From positions 1 to 20,962 of the IMG/VR virus record IMGVR_UViG_3300027749_000538: DNA of 20,962 bases; one strand, 5' to 3'. The DNA comes from a virus. Below the pieces are notes generated by a model. The model ran no database searches, was not told the DNA's origin, and was given only the letters and a program-made list of their open reading frames with translations. Below, one piece after another: positions 1-6,840 of the stretch. Every line of letters begins with the position of its first letter. Position 1 is the stretch's first letter. A program made the translations under genes and the position numbers.

Positions 1-280
1 TAATAATTTCACCACTGGTTAATTTGACAACTTCAAAGTCGTCACAGTTAAACATTTGATTTAACTTTTTAGCCAAATTGTGTGCATGGCCCGGATTACT
101 AAATGAAACCTTCTTATATTTAGGACCAGGATAGCTGGTAATACTACTTGCTGATTTTAAATTAAACGGTTCTTGCTTATAAAATACTGCCCAGATTGCC
201 TCTGCGCTAAGAACTTGCTCGCTCTTATAGTTCTTTTTATTAATGTATTCTAATAGAACAGTAGGTTTAGGTCTTGACAT
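1..280 (-). CDS. conserved phage protein of unknown function, 3' end outside window
   Basis: The frame opens at an ATG at 280 and runs to the window edge without a stop, giving 93 residues of the N-terminal part. It begins MSRPKPTVLLEY and has a basic, lysine-rich first half (NKKNYKSEQVL) and the segment SYPGPKYKKVSFSN. It resembles conserved proteins of unknown function that I recall from T4-like cyanophages; no catalytic motif is visible. The start is supported by a GAGGA ribosome-binding site (288-292) 7 nt before the ATG. Unlike most genes downstream of it in this window it is not overlapped with its upstream neighbour: a 38-nt gap holds a hairpin and a late-type promoter, so it is probably expressed late. 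The product is unknown. Confidence 0.75.
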   Translation of the reverse strand, partial: MSRPKPTVLLEYINKKNYKSEQVLSAEAIWAVFYKQEPFNLKSASSITSYPGPKYKKVSFSNPGHAHNLAKKLNQMFNCDDFEVVKLTSGEII

Positions 281-311
281 ATATGCGTCCTCATATTAAG
301 TACGCATATAT
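279..311 (-). promoter_or_regulatory. RBS-masking hairpin at the start of the 1-280 gene
   Basis: A perfect 10-bp inverted repeat (279-288 with 302-311, arms ATATATGCGT and ACGCATATAT) encloses a 13-nt loop. In minus-strand RNA the GAGGA ribosome-binding site lies in the loop and its edge, and the first two bases of the ATG lie in the stem. RNA reading through from upstream would hide the start. A transcript starting at about 303, as predicted from the adjacent late-type promoter, would lack almost all of the 5' arm and leave the start open. Confidence 0.65.
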
Positions 312-316
312 TTATC
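309..316 (-). promoter_or_regulatory. late-type promoter box GATAAATA
   Basis: The minus strand reads GATAAATATA, matching the T4 late -10 box TATAAATA in 7 of 8 positions. It shares ATAAATATA with the boxes at 16199-16206 and 20018-20025. The expected start is near 303, about 23 nt before the ATG at 280. The call rests on sequence only. Confidence 0.55.
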
Positions 317-318
317 AA

Positions 319-561
319 TTAATTGGTAGAAAACCCACCACCATCCATTTGGACGGTAACAGCACCGCCCGTACTTGATTCTAATCGTCGAAAGACTGTA
401 TCGTAATCCTCAAGCAATTTAGCACTAATTTCACCTAAACAGTATGCTAATGCCTTGGCAGTTTTCATATCTAATTTAATCTCACGTTGCTGAGTCATAT
501 CGGCAGCTTTTACCTGCTGTATGAATTGTTGGATAGGAACTGTATTAATCGGACTTGGCAT
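319..561 (-). CDS. conserved small phage protein of unknown function
   Basis: 80 residues starting MPSPINTVPIQQFIQQV, with a central helical, charged stretch (DMTQQREIKLDMKTAKAL) and a Gly-rich end (QMDGGGFSTN). I recall similar short proteins next to the RNase H gene in T4-like cyanophages, without known function. The ATG at 561 lies inside the 3' end of the upstream gene (17-nt overlap), which fits translational coupling in this run. No domain, membrane segment or metal site can be seen. It is the last gene of the overlapped block before the 38-nt regulatory gap. Confidence 0.7.
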   Translation of the reverse strand: MPSPINTVPIQQFIQQVKAADMTQQREIKLDMKTAKALAYCLGEISAKLLEDYDTVFRRLESSTGGAVTVQMDGGGFSTN

Positions 562-1021
562 TTGACAGCACCTGTTTCATTTCAAGTTCACTTTTAAACG
601 GACCTCTAGTTGGATATCGCTCAACAGTAATTAATTTTGGACAAAAGCTCTTAACCCAACCTTTGTCAAATTTAATTGTGTAATAGCCTGCACAATACAA
701 ACTTTTACTTGCTTGACTTTTGGTAAACAATGGCAATTTTCTTTGCACATTAAAGACTGGGTTATACGGTCTACAGCTAGTTGGGTAATCATAGACATCA
801 CGGACTTCTTCATGAGTAATGTTAACTTTGTCGCTAATTTGAAAAAAGTCTTTACCAAACTTTTTAGTTAGCTCATCTTTTTTAGAAAAATATATTTCTC
901 CATCTTTTGAGCTCAACATAAACTTGTTGTTTTCTTTCTTATGCAGGATAGCAACTTTCTCACCATCGTTTTCTACAATCCAAAATTTTCCATCAACAAT
1001 GGGTTTTGCTTTTAAATTCAT
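545..1021 (-). CDS. conserved phage protein of unknown function
   Basis: 158 residues. The N-terminal part (KFWIVENDGEKVAILH) looks like a beta-rich small domain. The C-terminal half has a conserved-looking core, SLYCAGYYTIKFDKGWVKSF followed by CPKLITVERYP, with two Cys that might be structural. I recall homologues in T4-like cyanophages listed only as hypothetical. The ATG at 1021 overlaps the stop of the RNase H-like gene (ATGA), so the two are probably co-translated. This hints at a role in replication or nucleic-acid handling, but that is inferred from position alone. Confidence 0.75.
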   Translation of the reverse strand: MNLKAKPIVDGKFWIVENDGEKVAILHKKENNKFMLSSKDGEIYFSKKDELTKKFGKDFFQISDKVNITHEEVRDVYDYPTSCRPYNPVFNVQRKLPLFTKSQASKSLYCAGYYTIKFDKGWVKSFCPKLITVERYPTRGPFKSELEMKQVLSNAKSD

Positions 1022-2001
1022 TTTACATACCTCGCCTGAAATGGGACTGCATATTGCTGAATGTTATCAGCAATCTTTTTCATGTCCCATGTATTACAAA
1101 ATTTTAACATACGAATACCAACTTGGTCAACTGTTTTAGATACTGCATTAGTATTGATAGTTTCTTCAATAAGTTTCCTAATCTCTGCCGGCTGTGCAGT
1201 AAGATCGCATAGTTGCACGTTACGTTGGTAGTCATCTAGTACACGATGTTCTTCGCCGTTGTGGTCGACCCATCTCTGAAGCATGAGATTGTTCCACGAA
1301 TATCCGCGGCTTTTACGATCTTGGAACGCCTCAGTAAGACCCACTTTATTTTTACTACCTTTAGTACGCACACCTGGATACGCCGAGAAGACATTATCAC
1401 TGGTATCACCACGCATACATTTTTCGAACAGCATCCATTGAGGGTCTTGTGCAGGCTTAGGCTCGCCCGTCTTTTTGTCTTTAACGGGTTTACCTTTAGC
1501 ATCAAAGATTCCTTCGTGTGTAATATGCAAATCGCCTACGCCATTATATTGGCTAACAGTAGGACTTACTAGTTGTGCAAAATCTCCGTCTGTGCTAATA
1601 ATAACGTGCTTTGCTTCTGGATGCATTTGAATGAAGCCAGCAATTAAATCGTCTGCTTCTAGTTGTTTATGTTGCAATACTGTGCAGTTAGTCTTTTCAG
1701 TAATGAAGTTTTTAAACTCATCAAATGCTTCCCAGAACAACTTATCTTCTTCTTGTTCTCGAACAGTCATTGCACTGCGAGTTTCAGCACGATTAGCCTT
1801 ATAAGGCTTATAAAAGTCCTTACGCCAGCTTCGACCTTCGAGACAGAAGACCACATGTGTGCCTCCAAAGTCTTGCCATGCCTTTTTAATACTGTTAAAG
1901 GTAATGTGAAAAGCCATACCAAGTTTGATATCTGCATTGCCTTGCACTACATGTCTAGCACGAAAAAATGTGTTAGCAGTATCAACTAAAATATATGTCA
2001 T
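1018..2001 (-). CDS. rnh: T4 RNase H-like 5'-3' exonuclease (FEN family)
   Basis: 327 residues with the acidic metal-binding residues of the FEN/5'-exonuclease family in order: D7 in ILVDTANTFFRARH, E115/D117/D118 in LEADDLIAGF, D138 and D140 in STDGDFAQLV, and D199/D202 in RGDTSDNVF, which leads into the helix-hairpin-helix region (YPGVRTKGSKNKVGLTEAF). T4 RNase H (305 aa) removes RNA primers and some adjacent DNA from lagging-strand fragments; this protein is of similar length and probably does the same. Basic residues around 58-75 (RSWRKDFYKPYKANRAE) resemble the family's DNA-gripping arch. It overlaps both neighbours by 4 nt (ATGA), and sits far downstream of the polymerase and clamp genes. 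Confidence 0.9.
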   Translation of the reverse strand: MTYILVDTANTFFRARHVVQGNADIKLGMAFHITFNSIKKAWQDFGGTHVVFCLEGRSWRKDFYKPYKANRAETRSAMTVREQEEDKLFWEAFDEFKNFITEKTNCTVLQHKQLEADDLIAGFIQMHPEAKHVIISTDGDFAQLVSPTVSQYNGVGDLHITHEGIFDAKGKPVKDKKTGEPKPAQDPQWMLFEKCMRGDTSDNVFSAYPGVRTKGSKNKVGLTEAFQDRKSRGYSWNNLMLQRWVDHNGEEHRVLDDYQRNVQLCDLTAQPAEIRKLIEETINTNAVSKTVDQVGIRMLKFCNTWDMKKIADNIQQYAVPFQARYVK

Positions 2002-2462
2002 GAAACCTCTGATTTATCTTTTGTGATCGGAACCACGTTAATGTAACCTGCACCGCGGGTAGTGTCCTGGCCTTCTTCGCCTAGCATGTTTCTAACAATG
2101 TCTCGGAACCAGCGATCTACAATCTCTTCGTCCGGGTCACCGTCAAATCCATATCCTGCTTGTTTTAATTGTAACACAAACAGGTCATTCCAGTCAAGCT
2201 CAAAAAAGCCATTTCTAATATTATCCTTATTAACGTGTGTGTCTAAAACACTAACCCAAGGCTCACCTTTAGCAGTAGCACGTTCTTTCGGAGTCATTTT
2301 AGCAAGTGCTTCTGCTTTAGTAGCAGCCTCTGCCGCATCTAACGCTAATTTGGCTATAGCGGCAGATTCTTCAGCAGCCTTTACAGCAGCCTCCGCTTCG
2401 GCTTGACTTTTGGCACGAATTTTATCTATGCCAGTAATTTTTTCAAATAGTTTCTTTATCAT
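1998..2462 (-). CDS. conserved phage protein with Ala/Glu-rich helix
   Basis: 154 residues. Residues about 15-55 form an Ala/Glu/Lys-rich segment (AEAEAAVKAAEESAAIAKLA) that should be a long helix or coiled coil. It is followed by a compact region with the conserved-looking string KGEPWVSVLDTHVNKDNIRN, then FFELDWNDLFVLQLKQAGYG and an acidic part (DGDPDEEIVDRWFRDIV). I recall the same architecture in T4-like cyanophage proteins of unknown function. It overlaps the oxygenase gene upstream and the RNase H gene downstream by ATGA. No enzymatic motif is visible; an oligomeric adaptor or structural role is only a guess. Confidence 0.75.
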   Translation of the reverse strand: MIKKLFEKITGIDKIRAKSQAEAEAAVKAAEESAAIAKLALDAAEAATKAEALAKMTPKERATAKGEPWVSVLDTHVNKDNIRNGFFELDWNDLFVLQLKQAGYGFDGDPDEEIVDRWFRDIVRNMLGEEGQDTTRGAGYINVVPITKDKSEVS

Positions 2463-2974
2463 TTAATAGTTCCTTTCATTACCCAACTTACACTTATACG
2501 TCTGGGTTGAGTTGATGCAATTGGTCGGTGCCGCAAATTAGAATCAAAAAATACACCAGTGTTTTCTTTATGTAGAAATTTTTGATTTTCAAATTCGGTT
2601 CCACCGTCACTGTCGTCTACATAGTACAGTAAACTATACATTCCAGGTATTTTAAAATAATTATCATCGTGCCATACAGTTTGCTGACCTTTGGCATATA
2701 GATTTATTAAGCATCGATCTAAGTGATCTATTTTAAACCAGTCTTTATTTTGATCTATCCATCGATCAAAAACATATGTTAGTGATTCAACCCTGTACCA
2801 ATTACTAATATTTTCACGTAGATTTAAGGCGCATCTACCAAAACATGCTTGTTTCAAATTTGGATTAGTATCACCAAATGTGGGAAAATTCCAATCAAAC
2901 CACGGATCTAATAATTGATCTTTTACTCGATTATGTAACCAGTTATCAACAAGTGTATCAAATCTTTTAATCAT
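2459..2974 (-). CDS. 2OG-Fe(II) oxygenase, downstream copy of tandem pair
   Basis: 171 residues with the 2-oxoglutarate/Fe(II) dioxygenase facial triad: H102 and D104 in TVWHDDN, H149 in NLRHRPIAS, and the 2-oxoglutarate-binding Arg 158/159 in TQPRRISVSW. The jelly-roll core is recognisable (NLYAKGQQ before the HxD, then MYSLLYYVDDSDGGTEFENQ). Such enzymes hydroxylate proteins, nucleobases or small molecules; the substrate here cannot be read. It is clearly paralogous to the next gene upstream (2971-3495): the C-terminal 70 residues are nearly the same. ATGA overlap on both sides. Confidence 0.85.
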   Translation of the reverse strand: MIKRFDTLVDNWLHNRVKDQLLDPWFDWNFPTFGDTNPNLKQACFGRCALNLRENISNWYRVESLTYVFDRWIDQNKDWFKIDHLDRCLINLYAKGQQTVWHDDNYFKIPGMYSLLYYVDDSDGGTEFENQKFLHKENTGVFFDSNLRHRPIASTQPRRISVSWVMKGTIK

Positions 2975-3495
2975 CTTATATTTCCATTTAATACCCAGCT
3001 CACACTAATACGCCTAGGTTGGGTTGATGCAATTGGTTTATGTTGTAAATTAGAATCAAAAAATAAGCCAGTGTTTTCTTTATGTAACAATTTTTGATCT
3101 TCAAACTCGGTACCACCATCGCTATCATCTACATAGTACAATAGACTATACATTCCGGGGATACGTTGAGAGTTGTCATTGTGCCATGCTGTTACTTGAC
3201 CTGCGGTATATAAATTTACCATGCAATGATTTAAAAAGCCGATTCTAAACCAATCTTTATTTTGATCTAGCCAGTTGTCGAGTACATAGGTTAATGAGTC
3301 AACACCGTGCCAATTAACAATATTTTGTTGTTTGTTAAAAGCACATTTACCAAATGCAGCATTATTTAGATCTTGCCCTTCAGTAGCATAGCTTGGAAAA
3401 TTCCAGCCCATGCTATTGCCTAAGAGTTGTTCTTTTACACGAGTATGTAACCAATCGTCTGTAAACGGAGCAAGTTTCCTAAAAAAGTTTTTCAT
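2971..3495 (-). CDS. 2OG-Fe(II) oxygenase, upstream copy of tandem pair
   Basis: 174 residues from the ATG at 3495, which overlaps the queE stop as TAATG and has GGGG about 7 nt upstream; an ATG at 3507 would add MGYL. The triad is present as H105 and D107 (AWHNDN), H152 (LQHKPIAS) and R161/162 (QPRRIS). The order of segments matches the paralogue at 2459-2974, including WLH.RVK.QLL at the start and DGGTEFE.QK.LHKENTG late in the protein, so this is a tandem duplication with both copies intact. The metal- and cosubstrate-binding residues are kept in both, so both are probably active. The substrate is unknown; the neighbours suggest nucleobase chemistry or virion modification. Confidence 0.85.
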   Translation of the reverse strand: MKNFFRKLAPFTDDWLHTRVKEQLLGNSMGWNFPSYATEGQDLNNAAFGKCAFNKQQNIVNWHGVDSLTYVLDNWLDQNKDWFRIGFLNHCMVNLYTAGQVTAWHNDNSQRIPGMYSLLYYVDDSDGGTEFEDQKLLHKENTGLFFDSNLQHKPIASTQPRRISVSWVLNGNIR

Positions 3496-4352
3496 TAGGT
3501 ACCCCATTCATTTTTAAATAGCGGCACTTGTAATCGATCGCTATAGCGTAATCCATGTTTCATTGCCAATAATGCTACGTTCTTATTATTCAGTGCGTAG
3601 ACACTTTCCACACCCCCAACTGGCATTAGATAAACATGTCCTTTAAACCCTGCCTTGCGGAACTCAATTACCGCAGTTACTGCGTTATCGAAATCATCTT
3701 CAGTAGCAATGACAAACTTCAAGTATGCTGTGCCAACTTCTTCGTACTCGCAAACTACTTCTGGAAGAATTGCTTCTTCCCACTTTTCGCCACTACATGG
3801 AAGTTTGGCACTAACACTAAATGTAATCTCACGTTGCTGTTTAGGCAAACCTGTCCATGTATCTAAATATTGCTTAAACTCTGGAGTAAGTTTCTGAGTA
3901 CCATTTGTTTCAAACGTAATCTCTTTAAGACCTAACATCTTAGGATGATCCAACAGTTCTGGATAAACCCGCTGCCATCCTAACAATGGCTCACCACCTG
4001 TAATCACAAGATGTTCTTCCTTCCATTCGCCGTAAGGGATAATTTCACAAATACGATCTGCAATCGCCTCTGTAGTAAGCATTGGACTTAGATCTTTAAA
4101 GTCGGGATGCCAGCTAGCGTAGCTATCACAGCCTGTACTTACAAGTGGTAAGTCTTTATAGTCTTTATAAGGAGTATTGCTATGAGCAAAGGAAATTGTT
4201 TCAACTTCTGTACTCAGTTCACCACGAGGCATACCAAAACCTGCACATTTAAAGTTGCATCCGAATGTACGCAAGAAAACAGAAGGGACACCCATGTAGC
4301 GTCCTTCACCTTGAATTGAATAAAATAATTCTGCAATTTTAATTTTGCTCAT
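3495..4352 (-). CDS. queE: QueE-like radical SAM 7-carboxy-7-deazaguanine synthase
   Basis: 285 residues. The start (IAELFYSIQGEGRYMGVPSVFLRTFGCNFKC) is typical of QueE, as are the glycine-rich VITGGEPLLGWQ and the FETNGTQ segment. QueE uses S-adenosylmethionine and a 4Fe-4S cluster to contract carboxytetrahydropterin to 7-carboxy-7-deazaguanine (CDG). The cluster cysteines are unusually spaced: C32 and C36 form CX3C, but the third Cys is probably C75 in GCDSYASW, which aligns with the usual CDT.Y.W string; about 38 residues are inserted between them. The rest of the fold looks intact. It overlaps the upstream gene by ATGA. With folE, a QueD-fold gene and a DpdA-like gene in the window, it should feed DNA base modification rather than tRNA queuosine. 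Confidence 0.88.
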   Translation of the reverse strand: MSKIKIAELFYSIQGEGRYMGVPSVFLRTFGCNFKCAGFGMPRGELSTEVETISFAHSNTPYKDYKDLPLVSTGCDSYASWHPDFKDLSPMLTTEAIADRICEIIPYGEWKEEHLVITGGEPLLGWQRVYPELLDHPKMLGLKEITFETNGTQKLTPEFKQYLDTWTGLPKQQREITFSVSAKLPCSGEKWEEAILPEVVCEYEEVGTAYLKFVIATEDDFDNAVTAVIEFRKAGFKGHVYLMPVGGVESVYALNNKNVALLAMKHGLRYSDRLQVPLFKNEWGT

Positions 4353-4645
4353 GCTTTTAAATTCTCCATTGTTGCAATCTTTGCAATACGATCACCAAAG
4401 TCTTGATCGTTAGTAATAATGTAAGTGGTATGGTCATTTCGATCAGACCGTTTATCATAACGTGAAAATTCCACCACTTTGCCACCAACTGCTGAGTATA
4501 CCCTAAAGTTTAGAGTCGGGTCGCTGTTCATTTCTTTTGTTGAAACAGATATACTTCTTTTTGAATTACTAACAAGTGTTTCAGCTTCATATTCATCATG
4601 GGCACTTAATACCCAGTTGCGTAATTTTAATTTTAACCAATTCAT
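4349..4645 (-). CDS. conserved small phage protein of unknown function
   Basis: 98 residues from the ATG at 4645 (MNWLKLKLRNWVL), chosen because AGGAG lies 8 nt upstream; an ATG at 4654 would add MYN but sits directly on that AGGAG. The N-terminus is basic and amphipathic. The second half contains DPTLNFRVYSAVGGKVVEFS and FGDRIAKIATMENLKA, a region I recall from hypothetical proteins of T4-like cyanophages. No catalytic motif is seen. It starts 1 nt after the stop of the 4647-4865 gene and overlaps queE by ATGA, so it lies in the same message as folE and queE. A role in that pathway is possible but unsupported. Confidence 0.7.
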   Translation of the reverse strand: MNWLKLKLRNWVLSAHDEYEAETLVSNSKRSISVSTKEMNSDPTLNFRVYSAVGGKVVEFSRYDKRSDRNDHTTYIITNDQDFGDRIAKIATMENLKA

Positions 4646-4646
4646 A

Positions 4647-4865
4647 TTATACATTCTCCTGGAACCATTCGTCTACCATCTGTTCAGCCTCTTCTTGTGT
4701 TAGTGCTGGCACAAAAATACAAGCATATTTTTCACCGGCTGTATGTTGGATGCTAAATTTAATTAGCCCTCTAGGGACATCTGGCATAGGTCTTTTTACT
4801 ACAAATTCTTGTATATTTTTTGCACGATAGATTAAATTATCGGTAATTTCTTTAGCAGTAGTCAT
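4647..4865 (-). CDS. small protein of unknown function
   Basis: 72 residues beginning MTTAKEITDNLIYRAKNIQEF. The middle (GLIKFSIQHTAGEKYACIFV) looks like beta strands, and the end (LTQEEAEQMVDEWFQENV) like an acidic amphipathic helix. I do not recognise a family. The ATG at 4865 overlaps the stop of the 38-codon gene upstream as ATGA, and the stop is 1 nt from the next start, so it belongs to the folE-queE run. Confidence 0.65.
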   Translation of the reverse strand: MTTAKEITDNLIYRAKNIQEFVVKRPMPDVPRGLIKFSIQHTAGEKYACIFVPALTQEEAEQMVDEWFQENV

Positions 4866-4978
4866 TCTATGTCCTTAATAAAGTATTTTGATGCAGGATA
4901 AGTTTCCTGCAACCACTCTAGCAAACCAGGTTCGACTGGCAAGCGAATACTTTCAAACTTGTTAGTAATATATCTCAT
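4862..4978 (-). CDS. very small protein between folE and the 4647 gene
   Basis: 38 residues starting MRYITNKFESIRLPVEPG and ending YPASKYFIKDIE. Both ends are ATGA overlaps: its ATG at 4976-4978 overlaps the folE stop, and its stop overlaps the ATG of the 4647-4865 gene. That two-sided coupling in a region that would otherwise be a 109-nt gap is the main reason to call it real. The composition (Trp, aromatic and charged residues) is protein-like. No family is recognised. Confidence 0.6.
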   Translation of the reverse strand: MRYITNKFESIRLPVEPGLLEWLQETYPASKYFIKDIE

Positions 4979-5793
4979 CGTGGTGCAAACTCTTGTTGCA
5001 TTTTGATGTTGTCAAAGAATTCTTTCTTAGTTCCTTGATCTTCTTTAAATGCACCTTTTAATACTGTAGTCTGTGTCAAACTAGAGTGTGCCATGATGCC
5101 GCGATTCTCACAGCATCCATGTACCGCTTGTACATAGACTGCTACGTTTTCTGATTCCGTCGCTTTGCTAATCTCTCTGGCAATGTCGTTGCAGAGTTCT
5201 TCCTGTAGAGTACCACGACGAGCGCACCACTGAGCAATACGAGTGTACTTAGACAAACCAATGAGCTTTTCTGCGGCGATAATCCCAATATAAGCGACAC
5301 CAGATACAGGCTGGTGATGATGGCTACACATACTGCGTAGTTCACTTCTAACCACAAGCATGCCTTCGTAGCGGTCTGCCGAATCATTTGGAAAAGCGGT
5401 TGCATCTGGGGCTTGTTCATATCTACCTGCCATTATCTCATTAAAGTACATTTTGGCTAATCGCTTGGCTGTACCCTTACTGTTAGGATCGTTCTCGCGG
5501 TCAATTAGCAATGCATCTAAAACTTTTTCAAATGCTAAAGTTGTTTCAGTAATTAAGTGTTCTTTATCACTATCGTGTAAGTAATCACTGATATTATCGC
5601 CTGCCCAAAAACGTTTGTTATCACGTCGCATCCTCATGCGTATTGCTCCTGCCAATGTTCCTTCTTGATAACCTTTATCAGACATGTCTTCGCCTGCTTT
5701 TACGTAGACTTCTTTCTTCAAAGGTACATATTCATCTGATTTAAATTCTGGTGTGGGTTTAAGTGCAGGATCTGGTGTAAATTTTTGTGTCAA
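4975..5793 (-). CDS. folE: GTP cyclohydrolase I (FolE)
   Basis: 272 residues. The C-terminal ~190 residues are a clear type I GTP cyclohydrolase: C156-S-H158-H159 in SMCSHHHQPVSG, AYIGIIAAEKLIGLSKYTRI, and C227 in AVHGCCENRGIM supply the zinc-binding Cys/His/Cys set, followed by the conserved end LGGLF-like segment (VLKGAFK). The enzyme turns GTP into dihydroneopterin triphosphate, the first step to tetrahydrofolate and to 7-deazaguanines; here queE and dpdA point to the latter. An N-terminal extension of about 75 residues (basic patch RMRMRRDNKR at 52-61) makes it longer than the ~190-220 residues usual for bacterial FolE. The start is a TTG at 5791-5793 with GGAG 8 nt upstream. It has its own promoter (5835-5863). 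Confidence 0.95.
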   Translation of the reverse strand: MTQKFTPDPALKPTPEFKSDEYVPLKKEVYVKAGEDMSDKGYQEGTLAGAIRMRMRRDNKRFWAGDNISDYLHDSDKEHLITETTLAFEKVLDALLIDRENDPNSKGTAKRLAKMYFNEIMAGRYEQAPDATAFPNDSADRYEGMLVVRSELRSMCSHHHQPVSGVAYIGIIAAEKLIGLSKYTRIAQWCARRGTLQEELCNDIAREISKATESENVAVYVQAVHGCCENRGIMAHSSLTQTTVLKGAFKEDQGTKKEFFDNIKMQQEFAPR

Positions 5794-5801
5794 TTTTTAT
5801 T

Positions 5802-5805
5802 CTCC
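5802..5805 (-). promoter_or_regulatory. ribosome-binding site fixing the folE TTG start
   Basis: The minus strand has GGAG at 5805-5802, 8 nt before TTG at 5793. There is no nearby in-frame ATG before residue 37, so this site decides the unusual start. Confidence 0.6.
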
Positions 5806-5834
5806 GAGTTAATGACGTGGATGTCTTTTGTATT

Positions 5835-5863
5835 ATTATACAGTATTATTTAGGTTTTTGCAA
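5835..5863 (-). promoter_or_regulatory. sigma70-like promoter for folE
   Basis: On the minus strand TTGCAA (5863-5858), a 17-nt spacer and TATAAT (5840-5835) form a good host-type promoter. The -35 box lies in the last codons of the dehydrogenase gene. A start near 5828 gives a leader of about 35 nt before the folE TTG. It would make folE, queE and the genes beyond independent of the upstream run. Confidence 0.6.
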
Positions 5864-6634
5864 CCTTAATAGGACATTTTTTTTAATTGCAGACTTCAAT
5901 ACGCTCAATTGTACGCCTAGTTTATTTGCATACTTTACCCAAGCGGTAGTATCTTTCGGAAAGCACATACCACCAAATCCGTAGTATCCATCCGGACCAG
6001 GTACTTGCATATGACTTAATCCAATTCGATTGTCTTCAGCTAGATACATGCGAATAGCATCCCATCGATATCCGTGTGCTATTGCTAGTTCACTCATCTC
6101 ATTCATAAACACTACTTTGGTAGCTAGATATGAATTGATTGTATATTTGACAAAGGCTGCTTCACCTATACTACAATGTTCTACCATTGTTATGGGCTGT
6201 GCCAGTTTAATAATGCGTTCAGCTTCATTTCTATAGGCAGCAATCTTACCACCTATGATAGCATTAGTTTCTTTGAGATAATCTTCAAAAGCACGACTAG
6301 CTACTAAAAATTCTGGTATGTGTACAAGATTAGGATAGACTGTTTGCATCTTTTCGTAAAACTGTGGAGGTGCAGTAGTTTTGCTAATGATTACATTTGT
6401 ATAATTTTGTAACATAAACAATACAGAGTTTAAAATACTTGTATCACATTCGCCAGTATCTTTGCTAGGGCTAGGTACGCATACAAATACAGCATCACAG
6501 TCTTGTAGATCAGAATAGGTACCTGTAGATTTATCAGGATCAATATCGACTACTGTAACAGTAGTAAATAATCCTTCGTATGCTTGACGTATAGCTTCTC
6601 CGACAAATCCTAATCCAACAATGCCTATTTTCAT
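5846..6634 (-). CDS. short UDP-glucose/GDP-mannose dehydrogenase family protein
   Basis: 262 residues. The N-terminal Rossmann fold has GIVGLGFVG (4-12) and the acidic end of strand 2 (VVDID, 29-32) expected for NAD binding. The central domain has E108 (IPEFL), K164 and N168 (FVKYTINSYLATK) and the catalytic Cys C224 in FGGMCFPKDT. These enzymes oxidise the C6 hydroxyl of a nucleotide sugar to a uronic acid in two NAD-dependent steps. The protein stops soon after the central helix and lacks the C-terminal sugar-binding domain of full-length family members (about 400-450 aa), although all visible catalytic residues are present. ATGA overlap with the gene upstream. It may serve glycan building with the glycosyltransferase at 8350-9441. 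Confidence 0.87.
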   Translation of the reverse strand: MKIGIVGLGFVGEAIRQAYEGLFTTVTVVDIDPDKSTGTYSDLQDCDAVFVCVPSPSKDTGECDTSILNSVLFMLQNYTNVIISKTTAPPQFYEKMQTVYPNLVHIPEFLVASRAFEDYLKETNAIIGGKIAAYRNEAERIIKLAQPITMVEHCSIGEAAFVKYTINSYLATKVVFMNEMSELAIAHGYRWDAIRMYLAEDNRIGLSHMQVPGPDGYYGFGGMCFPKDTTAWVKYANKLGVQLSVLKSAIKKNVLLRLQKPK

Positions 6635-6840
6635 AATCGTTCACTTAACAGTATACGACACAAGTCTGCATCTTTTTTTGACTTAAAACAGAAAGTCATA
6701 AAGTCTTCGCTCGGAGTGTAGACAAAACGATGCCCTGGCAAACCAAATACTTCTAATACCATAGCACATGTCTCGTTCCACCAATCAACCCCATTCTTAG
6801 GAGTCCAGTCTACAATAACTTCATGATCACTTGGAGACAT
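6631..6840 (-). CDS. small conserved phage protein of unknown function
   Basis: 69 residues from the ATG at 6840 (MSPSDHEVIVDWTPKNG), preceded by AAAGGAA at good spacing. A non-ATG start at 6900 would add 20 residues but overlap the HIT gene by 74 nt. The sequence DWWNETCAMVLEVFGLPGHRF and the end FCFKSKKDADLCRILLSERL resemble small T4-like phage proteins I recall without function. It looks like a compact alpha/beta protein. Overlaps of 14 nt (upstream) and 4 nt (downstream) place it in the run with the HIT and dehydrogenase genes. Confidence 0.7.
   Translation of the reverse strand: MSPSDHEVIVDWTPKNGVDWWNETCAMVLEVFGLPGHRFVYTPSEDFMTFCFKSKKDADLCRILLSERL

Noticed and set aside
5142-5420. 92-codon minus-strand frame inside folE
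   Set aside because: Out-of-frame within the conserved FolE core; no signal of its own.
6140-6170. plus-strand TTGACA -35 box
   Set aside because: Inside the dehydrogenase gene with no -10 at 16-18 nt and no plus-strand gene beyond.
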